Part shown: positions 1-7,318 of the stretch, piece by piece
Layout of the letters: every line of letters starts with the position of its first letter
Numbering within the stretch: the stretch's first letter is position 1
Source of the DNA: Paramuribaculum sp.
Lineage (GTDB): Bacteria > Bacteroidota > Bacteroidia > Bacteroidales > Muribaculaceae
Direction: 5' to 3'
Length of the DNA: 14,583 bases
Assembly (NCBI GenBank): GCA_009775605.1
Contig: VSPV01000062.1
Coordinates: 1-14,583, forward strand
The notes under the pieces: generated by a model
The model's input: the letters and a program-made list of their open reading frames with translations, nothing else
Databases searched by the model: none
Told to the model about the DNA's origin: nothing
Translations under genes and position numbers: made by a program

Positions 1-125
1 CAATATGTCAATTTCGTTAATCATCATCCGATTGGGCGGATAAAATATTCTCTAATTTAATTCAACCAACAGGTTATAATTGTAATCTGCAACGATACGA
101 TGGTTTTTATCGGGACAAAAGACGT

Positions 126-926
126 ATGGGGTGGCCTATCGGGATGTGGACTGACGATACGGAAATGATGCTTTCAATATTAGATTGTATCATGGAATAT
201 CCATTAGCCCGCATAAACACGGAAGCTTTAGCCCGTCATTTTCTTTCCTTTTATGATAAGTGGGGTTTCACCTGCGGAATACTGACAAGTAAAGTTTTAA
301 GCTTTGCTCCTCCTGTTTATAAAGTTGACCCTGTTTCCGTTGCCAAAATGGTTTGGGAATTAAAAGGAAAGAATAGTGCCCCTAACGGAGGATTGATGCG
401 GACTTCTATTATCGGCTTATGGCCGTATGAAACAGATGAGAATGCAAGCATAGTTTGTAAAATGACGCATTATGATCCACGGTGTGTCGCTTCGTGTGTG
501 ATAATATCCCGTCTTATTCATAATATTGTGTACAACAACGATGTACCGCTGTCTGTAGAGGATTTATGTCAGATAGGTGATAAATACGACGGGGAATGTA
601 GGAAGTGGATTGTCTCCGCTTTCTCAAATGACGATATATCTAAGCTTAATCTTGCGGATTATGATACATTCGCATATACATACCGAACTTTGTCGGCCGC
701 ATTATGGGCATATTTTCACGCCCGGGACTTTAAATCAGGTTTATTGGCTATAGTTAACGAAGGAGGTGATGCTGATACCAATTCGGCAATAGCATGTTCC
801 GTACTTGGAGCCAAATTCGGATATTCGTCAATACCGGATTATTATGTAGACAATCTGTATAAGAAAGAGGAATATCTGAAGCGGATAACACCTTTTATCG
901 AAACCCTTGTCAATAATCCGGCATAG
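126..926 (+). CDS. ADP-ribosylglycohydrolase family protein, N-terminally incomplete
   Basis: This is a member of the ADP-ribosylglycohydrolase (DraG/ARH) family, metal-dependent enzymes that remove ADP-ribose from proteins, nucleic acids or small molecules. Visible family signatures are WTDDTEM at residues 8-14 (metal-binding TDD), NGGLMR at 87-92, THYDPR at 114-119 and GGDADTNSAIA at 213-223 (second metal-binding Asp pair). The family's N-terminal GD-containing helix, which normally precedes the TDD motif by about 40-60 residues, is absent. The frame stays open upstream to position 21, with family-like residues just before the ATG, but it has no ATG, GTG or TTG. A TAA stands at 18-20. The gene is therefore either frameshifted near its 5' end or starts at 126 as a short form. 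GC is about 42% in sampled lines against about 60% next door, which suggests transfer. Substrate is unknown. Family call is firm; intactness is not. Confidence 0.8.
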   Translation: MGWPIGMWTDDTEMMLSILDCIMEYPLARINTEALARHFLSFYDKWGFTCGILTSKVLSFAPPVYKVDPVSVAKMVWELKGKNSAPNGGLMRTSIIGLWPYETDENASIVCKMTHYDPRCVASCVIISRLIHNIVYNNDVPLSVEDLCQIGDKYDGECRKWIVSAFSNDDISKLNLADYDTFAYTYRTLSAALWAYFHARDFKSGLLAIVNEGGDADTNSAIACSVLGAKFGYSSIPDYYVDNLYKKEEYLKRITPFIETLVNNPA

Positions 927-1105
927 AAATGGATAAATTGGATGGATATTGCCAAATAAAGAATTGGCCTTTTGATTTTTCCATAAACGATTCGATATTT
1001 TTATTTTCTATCGGGGTGAATGAAATGGGGGAATAGATTTCGGAATTGTTTTCTTTTTGGTACTTTTGCAGAATAATCATTGACATTTTTACCGTAATAA
1101 GCCGT
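927..1105. other. AT-rich intergenic gap before the rRNA methyltransferase
   Basis: This 179-bp gap separates the AT-rich ADP-ribosylglycohydrolase gene from the GC-rich rlmL-purD-pdxB unit. It contains the promoter at 1038-1068. I see no hairpin terminator for the upstream gene and no small gene I can support. Base composition changes sharply at its right-hand end, so it is a plausible boundary of an acquired segment. Confidence 0.5.
1038..1068 (+). promoter_or_regulatory. Bacteroidetes-type promoter for the rlmL-purD-pdxB unit
   Basis: The -7 box tacttttg at 1061-1068 matches TAnnTTTG exactly. A tttc at 1038-1041 stands in for the -33 TTTG, with the expected 19-bp spacer. The implied transcription start near 1075 gives a leader of about 30 nt before the ATG at 1106. 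It also rules out the longer frame that opens with TTG at 1046, because that start would lie upstream of the transcript. Confidence 0.6.
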
Positions 1106-2662
1106 ATGCAAACGTTTGAAATGGTAGCCAAGACCTTCCAGGGGCTGGAAGATGTGCTGGCAGAGGAGCTCCGCGATCTCGGAGCCTTGAATGTAGAGCC
1201 CGGGCTCCGCATGGTTTCATTTGAAGGAGACCTGGAGATGCTGTACAAAGCCAACCTGTGCTGCCGCACGGCATTGCGGATTCTCAAGCCGATATATAAG
1301 TTTATAGCCGACACTCCCGACGCGCTCTACGAGGGCGTGAAGGAATTCGAGTGGAGCAAGGTGCTGTCGCCCGACAAGACTTTCGCCATCGACACGGTGG
1401 CGAATTCGGAGGAATTCACCCACTCGCGTTTCGTGACCTACAGGGTGAAGGATGCCATCGTCGACTGGTTCCGCGACCGTCTGGGCCCTGACGTGCGTCC
1501 CGGCGTAAGGCTGCAGGATGCCGATGTTATGATCAATGTGCATATCTCGGGTGAGCGCGTAACGCTCTCGCTTGATTCGTCGGGCGAGTCGCTCCACAAG
1601 CGCGGCTACCGTGTGGCTCAGACCGAGGCGCCCATAAACGAGGTGCTTGCCGCCGGCATAATACTCAAAAGCGGCTGGCGCGGCGACTGTCCGCTGGTGG
1701 ACCCCATGTGTGGCAGCGGCACATTCCTCATCGAGGCCGCAATGATAGCCACCGGCACTTATCCCGGAATCTACCGCCGCCGTTTCGCTTTCGAATCGTG
1801 GCCTGATTTCGACGCCGAACTTTTCGATTCAATCTACAACGACGATTCGCAGGAACGCACCTTCACCCACCGCATAATAGGCGCCGACATCTCGCCCAAG
1901 GCCATCGCCATAGCCCGCGAGAACATAAAGAGCGCCGGCATGATGAAGTATATCGACCTGGAGGTGAAACCTCTCGCCCGGTGGGAAGAGGCTCCGGCCG
2001 ACGGTGTGCTCATAACCAATCCGCCTTACGGCGAGCGTATCTCCGTGGACGATATGGAGGGACTATACGCGCTCCTTGGAAGCAAGCTCAAGCATGTGTT
2101 CGGCGGATATCACGCCTGGATAATCGGCTATCGCGAGGAATACTTCCACAAGATAGGCCTGGCACCGTCGGTCAAGATGCCTCTGCTCAACGGATCGCTG
2201 GAATGCGAGCTGCGCGAGTATATAATATTCGACGGCAACATGCGCGATTTCCGCTCCGAAGGCGGCAAGCTGAAAGGTGACCGTGCCGGTGCCGACCGCA
2301 AGCCGAAATTCCGCTACAAGAGCGATGAGAAATGGGCTGCCGACGCACGCCGTTCGGGCATGGGAGGCAAGGAGCACCGTTCGGCCGACAAAGGCCGCAA
2401 GCTGTCGGCCCTCGAGGAACGCTATCATGCCGGAAACCGCCAGGACCGCAAAAAAGACCGTAAGGAACGCCGCGAGATTTCCCGCGAGGAATTCTCGGAG
2501 AATCCGCTGGCACGCCGCCGCAACGAGGCCGCTCTGAAAAGCCTGATAGGCCGCAAGCCTTCGCTCCCCAAAAGCGAAGGCCCGATGATGCGTCCGCGCC
2601 GCGGCTGGAAACGCCCGGGCGCGCAGGGAAATCAAGGCGCAGAAAACGATAATAACGAATAA
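1106..2662 (+). CDS. rlmL: THUMP-domain 23S rRNA (guanine-N2) methyltransferase, RlmL-like
   Basis: This is a class I SAM-dependent RNA methyltransferase of the RlmL/UPF0020 type, expected to methylate a guanine of 23S rRNA. The 518-residue protein has an N-terminal ferredoxin-like and THUMP region (about 1-155). The methyltransferase domain carries the SAM-loop motif DPMCGSGTFLIEAA at 199-212, an acidic GADIS at 259-263, and the catalytic NPPYGER at 305-311 typical of amino-group methylation. E. coli RlmKL has a second methyltransferase half that is missing here, so only the RlmL activity is expected. From about residue 377 a long Lys/Arg-rich, low-complexity tail follows, probably disordered and RNA-binding. 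I chose the start at 1106 because MQTFEMVAKTFQGLE is the family's usual N terminus and the promoter lies at 1038-1068. The stop is 13 bp before purD. The exact target base is inferred by homology. Confidence 0.88.
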   Translation: MQTFEMVAKTFQGLEDVLAEELRDLGALNVEPGLRMVSFEGDLEMLYKANLCCRTALRILKPIYKFIADTPDALYEGVKEFEWSKVLSPDKTFAIDTVANSEEFTHSRFVTYRVKDAIVDWFRDRLGPDVRPGVRLQDADVMINVHISGERVTLSLDSSGESLHKRGYRVAQTEAPINEVLAAGIILKSGWRGDCPLVDPMCGSGTFLIEAAMIATGTYPGIYRRRFAFESWPDFDAELFDSIYNDDSQERTFTHRIIGADISPKAIAIARENIKSAGMMKYIDLEVKPLARWEEAPADGVLITNPPYGERISVDDMEGLYALLGSKLKHVFGGYHAWIIGYREEYFHKIGLAPSVKMPLLNGSLECELREYIIFDGNMRDFRSEGGKLKGDRAGADRKPKFRYKSDEKWAADARRSGMGGKEHRSADKGRKLSALEERYHAGNRQDRKKDRKERREISREEFSENPLARRRNEAALKSLIGRKPSLPKSEGPMMRPRRGWKRPGAQGNQGAENDNNE

Positions 2663-2675
2663 CTTGCGATAATAT

Positions 2676-3956
2676 ATGAACATTCTTCTGCTCGGTTCAG
2701 GCGGCCGCGAATCGGCTCTGGCCTGGAAAATAAGCCAAAGCGAACTTTGTGACAAACTCTTCATAGCTCCCGGCAACGGCGGCACCGGAGCCTACGGCAC
2801 CAATGTGGCTCTCTCGCCTCTCGATTTCGAGGCCGTGGAAGCCTTTGTGGGCGCCAACGGTATTGACATGGTGGTGGTGGGCAACGAAGACCCCCTGGTG
2901 GCCGGCATCTACGACTACTTTGCCGGGAAACGTCCCGGACTGCTCGTGGTAGGCCCGTCGAAAGCCGGCGCACAGCTTGAGGGCAGCAAGGACTTCGCAA
3001 AGCGTTTCATGACCGCACATGGCATTCCCACAGCCCGTTTCCGCTCCTTCACGCAGGAGACCGCCGAGGAAGGATGCCGCTTTCTGGAAGAACTCAAGCC
3101 CCCTTATGTGCTGAAAGCCGACGGCCTTGCGGCCGGAAAGGGAGTGCTGATAATCGACTCGCTCGATGAGGCCAAGAAGGCCCTGCGCGAGATGCTGGGA
3201 GGTATGTTCGGCAAGTCATCGGCAACGGTGGTGATAGAGGAATTCCTCAAGGGCATAGAATGTTCGGTATTCGTGCTTACCGACGGCAACGGCGGTTACC
3301 GTGTACTCCCCGTAGCGAAGGACTACAAGCGCATAGGCGAGGGCGATACCGGTCTCAATACCGGAGGTATGGGCGCCATCAGCCCCGTGCCGTTCGCCGA
3401 CGAGACGTTCATGCGCAAAGTTACCGAACGCATCATAGAGCCTACCGTAAAGGGGCTTGCTGAAGAAGGCATCATCTACCGTGGCTTCATATTCCTCGGC
3501 CTCATAAACGTGGAGGGAGAGCCGATGGTGATAGAATACAACGTGCGCATGGGCGACCCCGAGACCGAGGCCGTGATGCTGCGCGTGGATTCCGACCTGG
3601 TGCAGCTCATGAAAGCTGCGGCCGAGGGTGATTTAGGCGACCTTCCGCTCCGCCACAATCCCGCCACCGCCGCAACGGTGATGATTGTGAGCGGCGGCTA
3701 CCCCGGAAGCTATCCCAAGGGCAAGGTGATTACCGGCCTTGACAAGGTGACCGACTCCATACTGTTCCATGCCGGCACGAAGAAACTCGACGACGGCACT
3801 GTGGTAACCTCCGGCGGACGTGTTATCGCCGTGAGCTCACTTGGCAAGGACATAGCCGATGCCGTGGGGCGCAGCTTTAAGTCGGTGGACCTCGTGGACT
3901 TCGAGGGCAAATATTTCCGCCGCGATATAGGCCGCGACCTGATGAATCTGAAATAA
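2676..3956 (+). CDS. purD: Phosphoribosylamine--glycine ligase (GAR synthetase)
   Basis: PurD catalyses the second step of purine synthesis: ATP-dependent joining of glycine to 5-phosphoribosylamine to give GAR, in the cytoplasm. At 426 residues it has the normal family length. The N-terminal domain shows GSGGRE at 7-12 and APGNGGT at 31-37. The ATP-grasp part shows GSKDFAK at 103-109, KADGLAAGKGV at 147-157, a stretch from DYKR at 216 to NTGGMG at 228-233, and the metal-binding EYNVRMGDPET at 287-297. All key motifs are intact. It lies 13 bp after the methyltransferase and 13 bp before a membrane-protein gene, so it is almost certainly cotranscribed. No purine-responsive riboswitch is visible upstream. 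Confidence 0.97.
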   Translation: MNILLLGSGGRESALAWKISQSELCDKLFIAPGNGGTGAYGTNVALSPLDFEAVEAFVGANGIDMVVVGNEDPLVAGIYDYFAGKRPGLLVVGPSKAGAQLEGSKDFAKRFMTAHGIPTARFRSFTQETAEEGCRFLEELKPPYVLKADGLAAGKGVLIIDSLDEAKKALREMLGGMFGKSSATVVIEEFLKGIECSVFVLTDGNGGYRVLPVAKDYKRIGEGDTGLNTGGMGAISPVPFADETFMRKVTERIIEPTVKGLAEEGIIYRGFIFLGLINVEGEPMVIEYNVRMGDPETEAVMLRVDSDLVQLMKAAAEGDLGDLPLRHNPATAATVMIVSGGYPGSYPKGKVITGLDKVTDSILFHAGTKKLDDGTVVTSGGRVIAVSSLGKDIADAVGRSFKSVDLVDFEGKYFRRDIGRDLMNLK

Positions 3957-3969
3957 ACCGGCCGAGGGA

Positions 3970-4968
3970 ATGACCGGGAAGGAAAAAGACATATCGCGTT
4001 TTCTCCGCTCCCGGGGAGGCGCTCTGCTTATAGGAGCGCTGGGACTCGGTGGCGCCGGCCTCGCCGCGCTCGGCGGGATGTTCCGTGACGTCGCAGATGC
4101 TTCGGCTGACTTCGGCGGTCTGCTTTTGCACTCGGGTTTGCCATCCATGTCTGCCGAGCTGTCGCTGGCGCTTTCGGCTGTGGCGATGATAGCCGTGGCT
4201 GTGATGATGGTGCTGGTGAACCGTACTTTCAATCTTCTGCGAACATCGTCGGTGCTGCTGGGAGGTCTGTATCTTCTGATGCAGTGTTCGGTGCCTGAGA
4301 TATCGGCGCGTTTTGTCCCTGGAACGGTGCTTGCCCTTCTGGCACTCATAGTGACAGCTCTGCTCTATTCATGCTATCAGCGGCCGGAGCGTACGCAGAC
4401 CGTGTTTCTGGTGTTTTTCCTATGCACCGCAGCCTCATTCGCGCAGGCTGCGGCACTGATATATCTGCCGGTGCTTCTCGCCGGATGCATACAGATGCGC
4501 AGCTTCACACTGCGCACGGTCGTGGCCACGATTCTCGGCATCCTTGCCCCGTTCTGGCTTATGCTCGGTTTCCATCCCGAGGGTTTCCGGCAGCTTTACC
4601 TGCCCGACGTGTGGTTCTCGCCGTCGATGTTCCTGACGGGAGATTTTCTCAGTCCGCTGGCCGCTACTGTGGCGTTCATGCTGGTGTGGTGCATGATGAT
4701 GCTGATGCACAATCTCTACCGCGTTTACAGTTATAATGCGCGTGCGCGCGCCCTCAACGGCCTGATGGCGTCCATGACCGTGGCCACGATGGTGCTCGCC
4801 GTGGTGTGTTTCGGTGCTCCGGACAGTTATCTTCCTCCTCTGATGTGCTTCACGGCCGTTCAGACAGCATTGTTTTTCAGGATAAACTATGAACGCCGCA
4901 GCTACATCTGGGTGCTTTCGCTTGCAGGTGTATGCGCGGTGCTGTATATATGGAATCTATGGATTTGA
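3970..4968 (+). CDS. Polytopic inner-membrane protein of unknown function
   Basis: I do not recognise a characterised family. The 332-residue protein is strongly hydrophobic, with about nine or ten candidate membrane segments, roughly at 17-35, 62-83, 94-106, 115-135, 143-174, 181-200, 224-246, 263-281, 286-303 and 311-330. A short, charged N terminus (MTGKEKDISRFLRSR) precedes the first segment. An NRTFNLL element sits at 84-90. No catalytic or transporter signature is evident. The gene is held tightly between purD (13-bp gap) and pdxB (10-bp overlap), so it is probably translated from the same message and coupled to pdxB. It resembles the anonymous membrane proteins, such as the DUF6427 type, that Bacteroidetes keep in this kind of setting, but that assignment is from memory and weak. 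Confidence 0.82.
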   Translation: MTGKEKDISRFLRSRGGALLIGALGLGGAGLAALGGMFRDVADASADFGGLLLHSGLPSMSAELSLALSAVAMIAVAVMMVLVNRTFNLLRTSSVLLGGLYLLMQCSVPEISARFVPGTVLALLALIVTALLYSCYQRPERTQTVFLVFFLCTAASFAQAAALIYLPVLLAGCIQMRSFTLRTVVATILGILAPFWLMLGFHPEGFRQLYLPDVWFSPSMFLTGDFLSPLAATVAFMLVWCMMMLMHNLYRVYSYNARARALNGLMASMTVATMVLAVVCFGAPDSYLPPLMCFTAVQTALFFRINYERRSYIWVLSLAGVCAVLYIWNLWI

Positions 4969-5981
4969 AAATAGTGGTGGAACGTAATGTTCCCTTCATA
5001 GCGGCCACGCTCCGGGCTGCCGGAATAACGGTGACAGAGCTGGCTGCCGGTGAGATTGACCGCGCGGCGATGGCTGATGCCGACGCGCTGGTGACGCGCA
5101 CACGCACCCGCTGCGACGCCTCGCTGCTCGAAGGATCGCGGTGCACGCTCGTGGCATCGGCCACGATAGGTCTTGACCATGTGGACTGCGAATGGTGCCG
5201 CAGCGCCGGCATAGAAGTGGCAAATGCTCCGGGATGCAATGCTCCCGCCGTGGCGCAGTATGTGATATCCACGCTTGTGGCCGCTTTCGGGCCCGACCTG
5301 TCGGGACGCACGCTGGGAGTTGTGGGCGTGGGTCATGTAGGCTCCATAGTGTCGCGCTGGGCACGTCAGGCAGGAATGGAGGTTCTCGAATGCGACCCGC
5401 CCCGGCAGAGAGCCGAGGGGGGCGGTTTCACTGACCTTGCCACCGTTGCCGCCCGGGCTGACGCGATAACCTTCCACGTGCCCATGACGCGCGTGGGAGA
5501 AGACGCCACCTGGCATCTGGCCGACGAGCGTTTCTTCAGCCTGCTGAGGAAGCAGCCGCTGATAATCAACACCGCCCGCGGGCCGGTGGTTGACAATCAT
5601 GCGCTCCTTGCCGCCCTTGACAGCGGCCTTGTTGGCAAAGCCGCCATAGACTGCTGGGAGGGAGAGCCCGAGATTTCACGCGAACTTCTGCGGAAGGCGT
5701 TTGTGGCCACTCCGCATATCGCCGGATACTCGCACAGCGGAAAGGCGCGGGCCTCACAGATGGCCCTGGATGCTATCTGCCGCCATTTCGGACTGCCGCG
5801 GCTCACTATCGACGAGCCGGTCGCCCCGTATGCTCCCGACGGCCTGACAGCACAGGAAATAGCCGAAAGCTACGATCCTGTGGCCGACAGCGAGGCTCTG
5901 CGGCGTGAACCGGGCGATTTCGAGAAGCTGCGCAACACCTACGCTTTGCGTCCCGAGGCCGGGGAAAACCGTCGCGAATAA
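4959..5981 (+). CDS. pdxB: Erythronate-4-phosphate dehydrogenase
   Basis: PdxB oxidises 4-phosphoerythronate to the 2-oxo acid in the DXP-dependent pathway to pyridoxal 5'-phosphate. The 340-residue protein is a D-2-hydroxyacid dehydrogenase. It has ATIGLDHVD at 68-76, the NAD-binding GVGHVG at 123-128 with D146 at the end of the next strand, and the catalytic triad R207 (NTARGP), E236 (WEGEPE) and H253 (TPHIAGYS). A C-terminal extension of about 60 residues after the catalytic domain fits PdxB rather than generic SerA-like enzymes. The frame could open at 4932 or 4950, but 4959 (MDLKIVVERNVPFI) matches the usual PdxB start. This start overlaps the upstream stop by 10 bp, suggesting translational coupling. 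Confidence 0.95.
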   Translation: MDLKIVVERNVPFIAATLRAAGITVTELAAGEIDRAAMADADALVTRTRTRCDASLLEGSRCTLVASATIGLDHVDCEWCRSAGIEVANAPGCNAPAVAQYVISTLVAAFGPDLSGRTLGVVGVGHVGSIVSRWARQAGMEVLECDPPRQRAEGGGFTDLATVAARADAITFHVPMTRVGEDATWHLADERFFSLLRKQPLIINTARGPVVDNHALLAALDSGLVGKAAIDCWEGEPEISRELLRKAFVATPHIAGYSHSGKARASQMALDAICRHFGLPRLTIDEPVAPYAPDGLTAQEIAESYDPVADSEALRREPGDFEKLRNTYALRPEAGENRRE

Positions 5982-6021
5982 GGGAAAAAAGCACAAATAA
6001 ATTGACGGGAACAAATTGAAC

Positions 6022-6052
6022 TTTACAATATCAAAAATTGTAATTATCTTTG
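6022..6052 (+). promoter_or_regulatory. Promoter for the flavodiiron gene
   Basis: The -7 box tatctttg at 6045-6052 matches TAnnTTTG, and ttta at 6022-6025 is a good -33 with a 19-bp spacer. Transcription should start near 6059, about 19 nt before the ATG at 6078. The leader holds a minimal start-stop ATGTAA at 6065-6070, probably incidental. Confidence 0.65.
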
Positions 6053-6063
6053 ACAATCATTGT
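6023..6063. promoter_or_regulatory. Candidate operator: paired ACAAT/ATTGT inverted repeats
   Basis: A perfect inverted repeat, TTACAAT at 6023-6029 and ATTGTAA at 6037-6043 (7-nt spacer), lies exactly between the -33 and -7 boxes. A second one, ACAAT-c-ATTGT at 6053-6063, covers the expected transcription start. Both use the same ACAAT/ATTGT half-sites. A regulator bound here would block RNA polymerase. Because the gene encodes an O2- or NO-reducing enzyme, a redox or nitric-oxide sensor of the CRP/FNR or Fur/PerR type is a reasonable guess. The arm spacing does not match a consensus I can name. Confidence 0.4.
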
Positions 6064-6077
6064 GATGTAATACCGAG

Positions 6078-7271
6078 ATGATTTCCAATATCAGTGACAC
6101 GATTGTTTCGGTCGGGGTCGACGACCCCGATGCACGGCTGTTTGAGAATCAGTATGCGCTTCCTCACGGCATGAGCTACAATTCGTATGCTTTGCTGGGC
6201 GGGAGCGGCGATATCGCTGTGCTCGACAGCGTGGAGGCCGGATTCGGAGAACAATGGATAAGACAGACCGAGGAGGCTACGGGCGGAGATGCTCCGCGCT
6301 GGCTTGTGGCCCATCATGCGGAGCCTGACCATTCAGCCAACATAGTGGCGGCTCTTGAACACTGGCCGGGCTGCACGCTTGTGGCTTCGCAGAAATGCCT
6401 GGACATGATTGCCAATTTCCACCCCGGTTTTGACTTTTCAGGGCGCACGCGCGCCGTGAAAGAAGGGGATATCCTCGAGGCGGGAACGCACAGTCTGCGT
6501 TTTATCGCCGCTCCGATGATCCACTGGCCGGAGGTGATGATGAGCTACGACGAGACCGAAAAGGTGTTGTTTTCAGCCGACGGTTTCGGCCGGTTCGGTT
6601 CGATACAGTATGACCCTGTGCACTGGGTTGACGAGGCACGGCGGTATTACTGCAACATAGTGGGAAAATACGGCCCTATGGTGCAGTCGCTGCTCAAGAA
6701 GGTATCCGGTCTGGAAATCCGGTATATCGCTCCGCTTCACGGGCCGGTGCTCAAAGCGCCGGTTGAGCGTGAGATTGACCTCTATAACCGCTGGAGCACT
6801 TATACGCCTGAAACGCGCGGAGTGATGGTGGCCTACGCCTCCATCTACGGTAATACCGCGGCGTGCGCGCTCCGGCTGGCTGAGATGCTGCGCGAGTGCG
6901 ACTGTGGCGAGGTGTATACCGCCGACCTTACCGTGAGCGAGCCCTCGGAGGCCGTGGGGCGCGCGTTCCGCTACGGTACCATAGTGCTCTGCGCTCCCAC
7001 CTACGACGCCGGAGTATATCCCGCAATGAAGAACTTCCTGAACCGTCTTGTGTCGAAAGGTATCCGCAACCGCCGCATAGCGCTGGTGCAGAACGGCACC
7101 TGGGCGCCCGTGGCGGCCTCGGTGATGCGCAAGATGCTTGAGGAACAGCCCGGAATGGAGTTCCTGGAGCCGGTGGTGACCATACATTCCTCAATGAAAG
7201 AGGGCGACCTTCAGGAGATGGCGCGGCTTGCCGATGCAGTGAGCGCTCCGGAGGGAGTGCCTCACAGTTAA
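6078..7271 (+). CDS. A-type flavodiiron protein (FprA-like oxygen or nitric oxide reductase)
   Basis: This is a cytoplasmic flavodiiron protein that uses a non-heme diiron site and FMN to reduce O2 to water or NO to N2O, protecting an anaerobe. The 397-residue protein has a metallo-beta-lactamase-like domain (about 1-245). Its diiron ligands are all present: H80, E82, D84 and H85 (HAEPDH), H149, D168 and H221. A flavodoxin domain follows (about 248-390), with the FMN phosphate loop YASIYGNT at 253-260 and CAPTYDAGVYP at 305-315. No rubredoxin or flavin reductase domain is fused, so electrons must come from a separate donor. It has its own promoter with nested inverted repeats. Malate dehydrogenase starts 47 bp downstream without an obvious promoter and may be read through. 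Whether O2 or NO is preferred cannot be read from the sequence. Confidence 0.95.
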   Translation: MISNISDTIVSVGVDDPDARLFENQYALPHGMSYNSYALLGGSGDIAVLDSVEAGFGEQWIRQTEEATGGDAPRWLVAHHAEPDHSANIVAALEHWPGCTLVASQKCLDMIANFHPGFDFSGRTRAVKEGDILEAGTHSLRFIAAPMIHWPEVMMSYDETEKVLFSADGFGRFGSIQYDPVHWVDEARRYYCNIVGKYGPMVQSLLKKVSGLEIRYIAPLHGPVLKAPVEREIDLYNRWSTYTPETRGVMVAYASIYGNTAACALRLAEMLRECDCGEVYTADLTVSEPSEAVGRAFRYGTIVLCAPTYDAGVYPAMKNFLNRLVSKGIRNRRIALVQNGTWAPVAASVMRKMLEEQPGMEFLEPVVTIHSSMKEGDLQEMARLADAVSAPEGVPHS

Positions 7272-7318
7272 AAAACGTCCAGAATTCAAGAACAACATAA
7301 CCTCTAAACAAACGTATT

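Noticed and set aside
1046..1105. N-terminal extension of the methyltransferase starting at TTG 1046
   Set aside because: It overlaps a perfect -7 box, and the added residues do not resemble the family. The conserved N terminus begins at 1106.
2063..2785. 240-residue minus-strand open frame spanning the rlmL-purD junction
   Set aside because: It overlaps two certain genes, is antisense and of low complexity, and has no family features.
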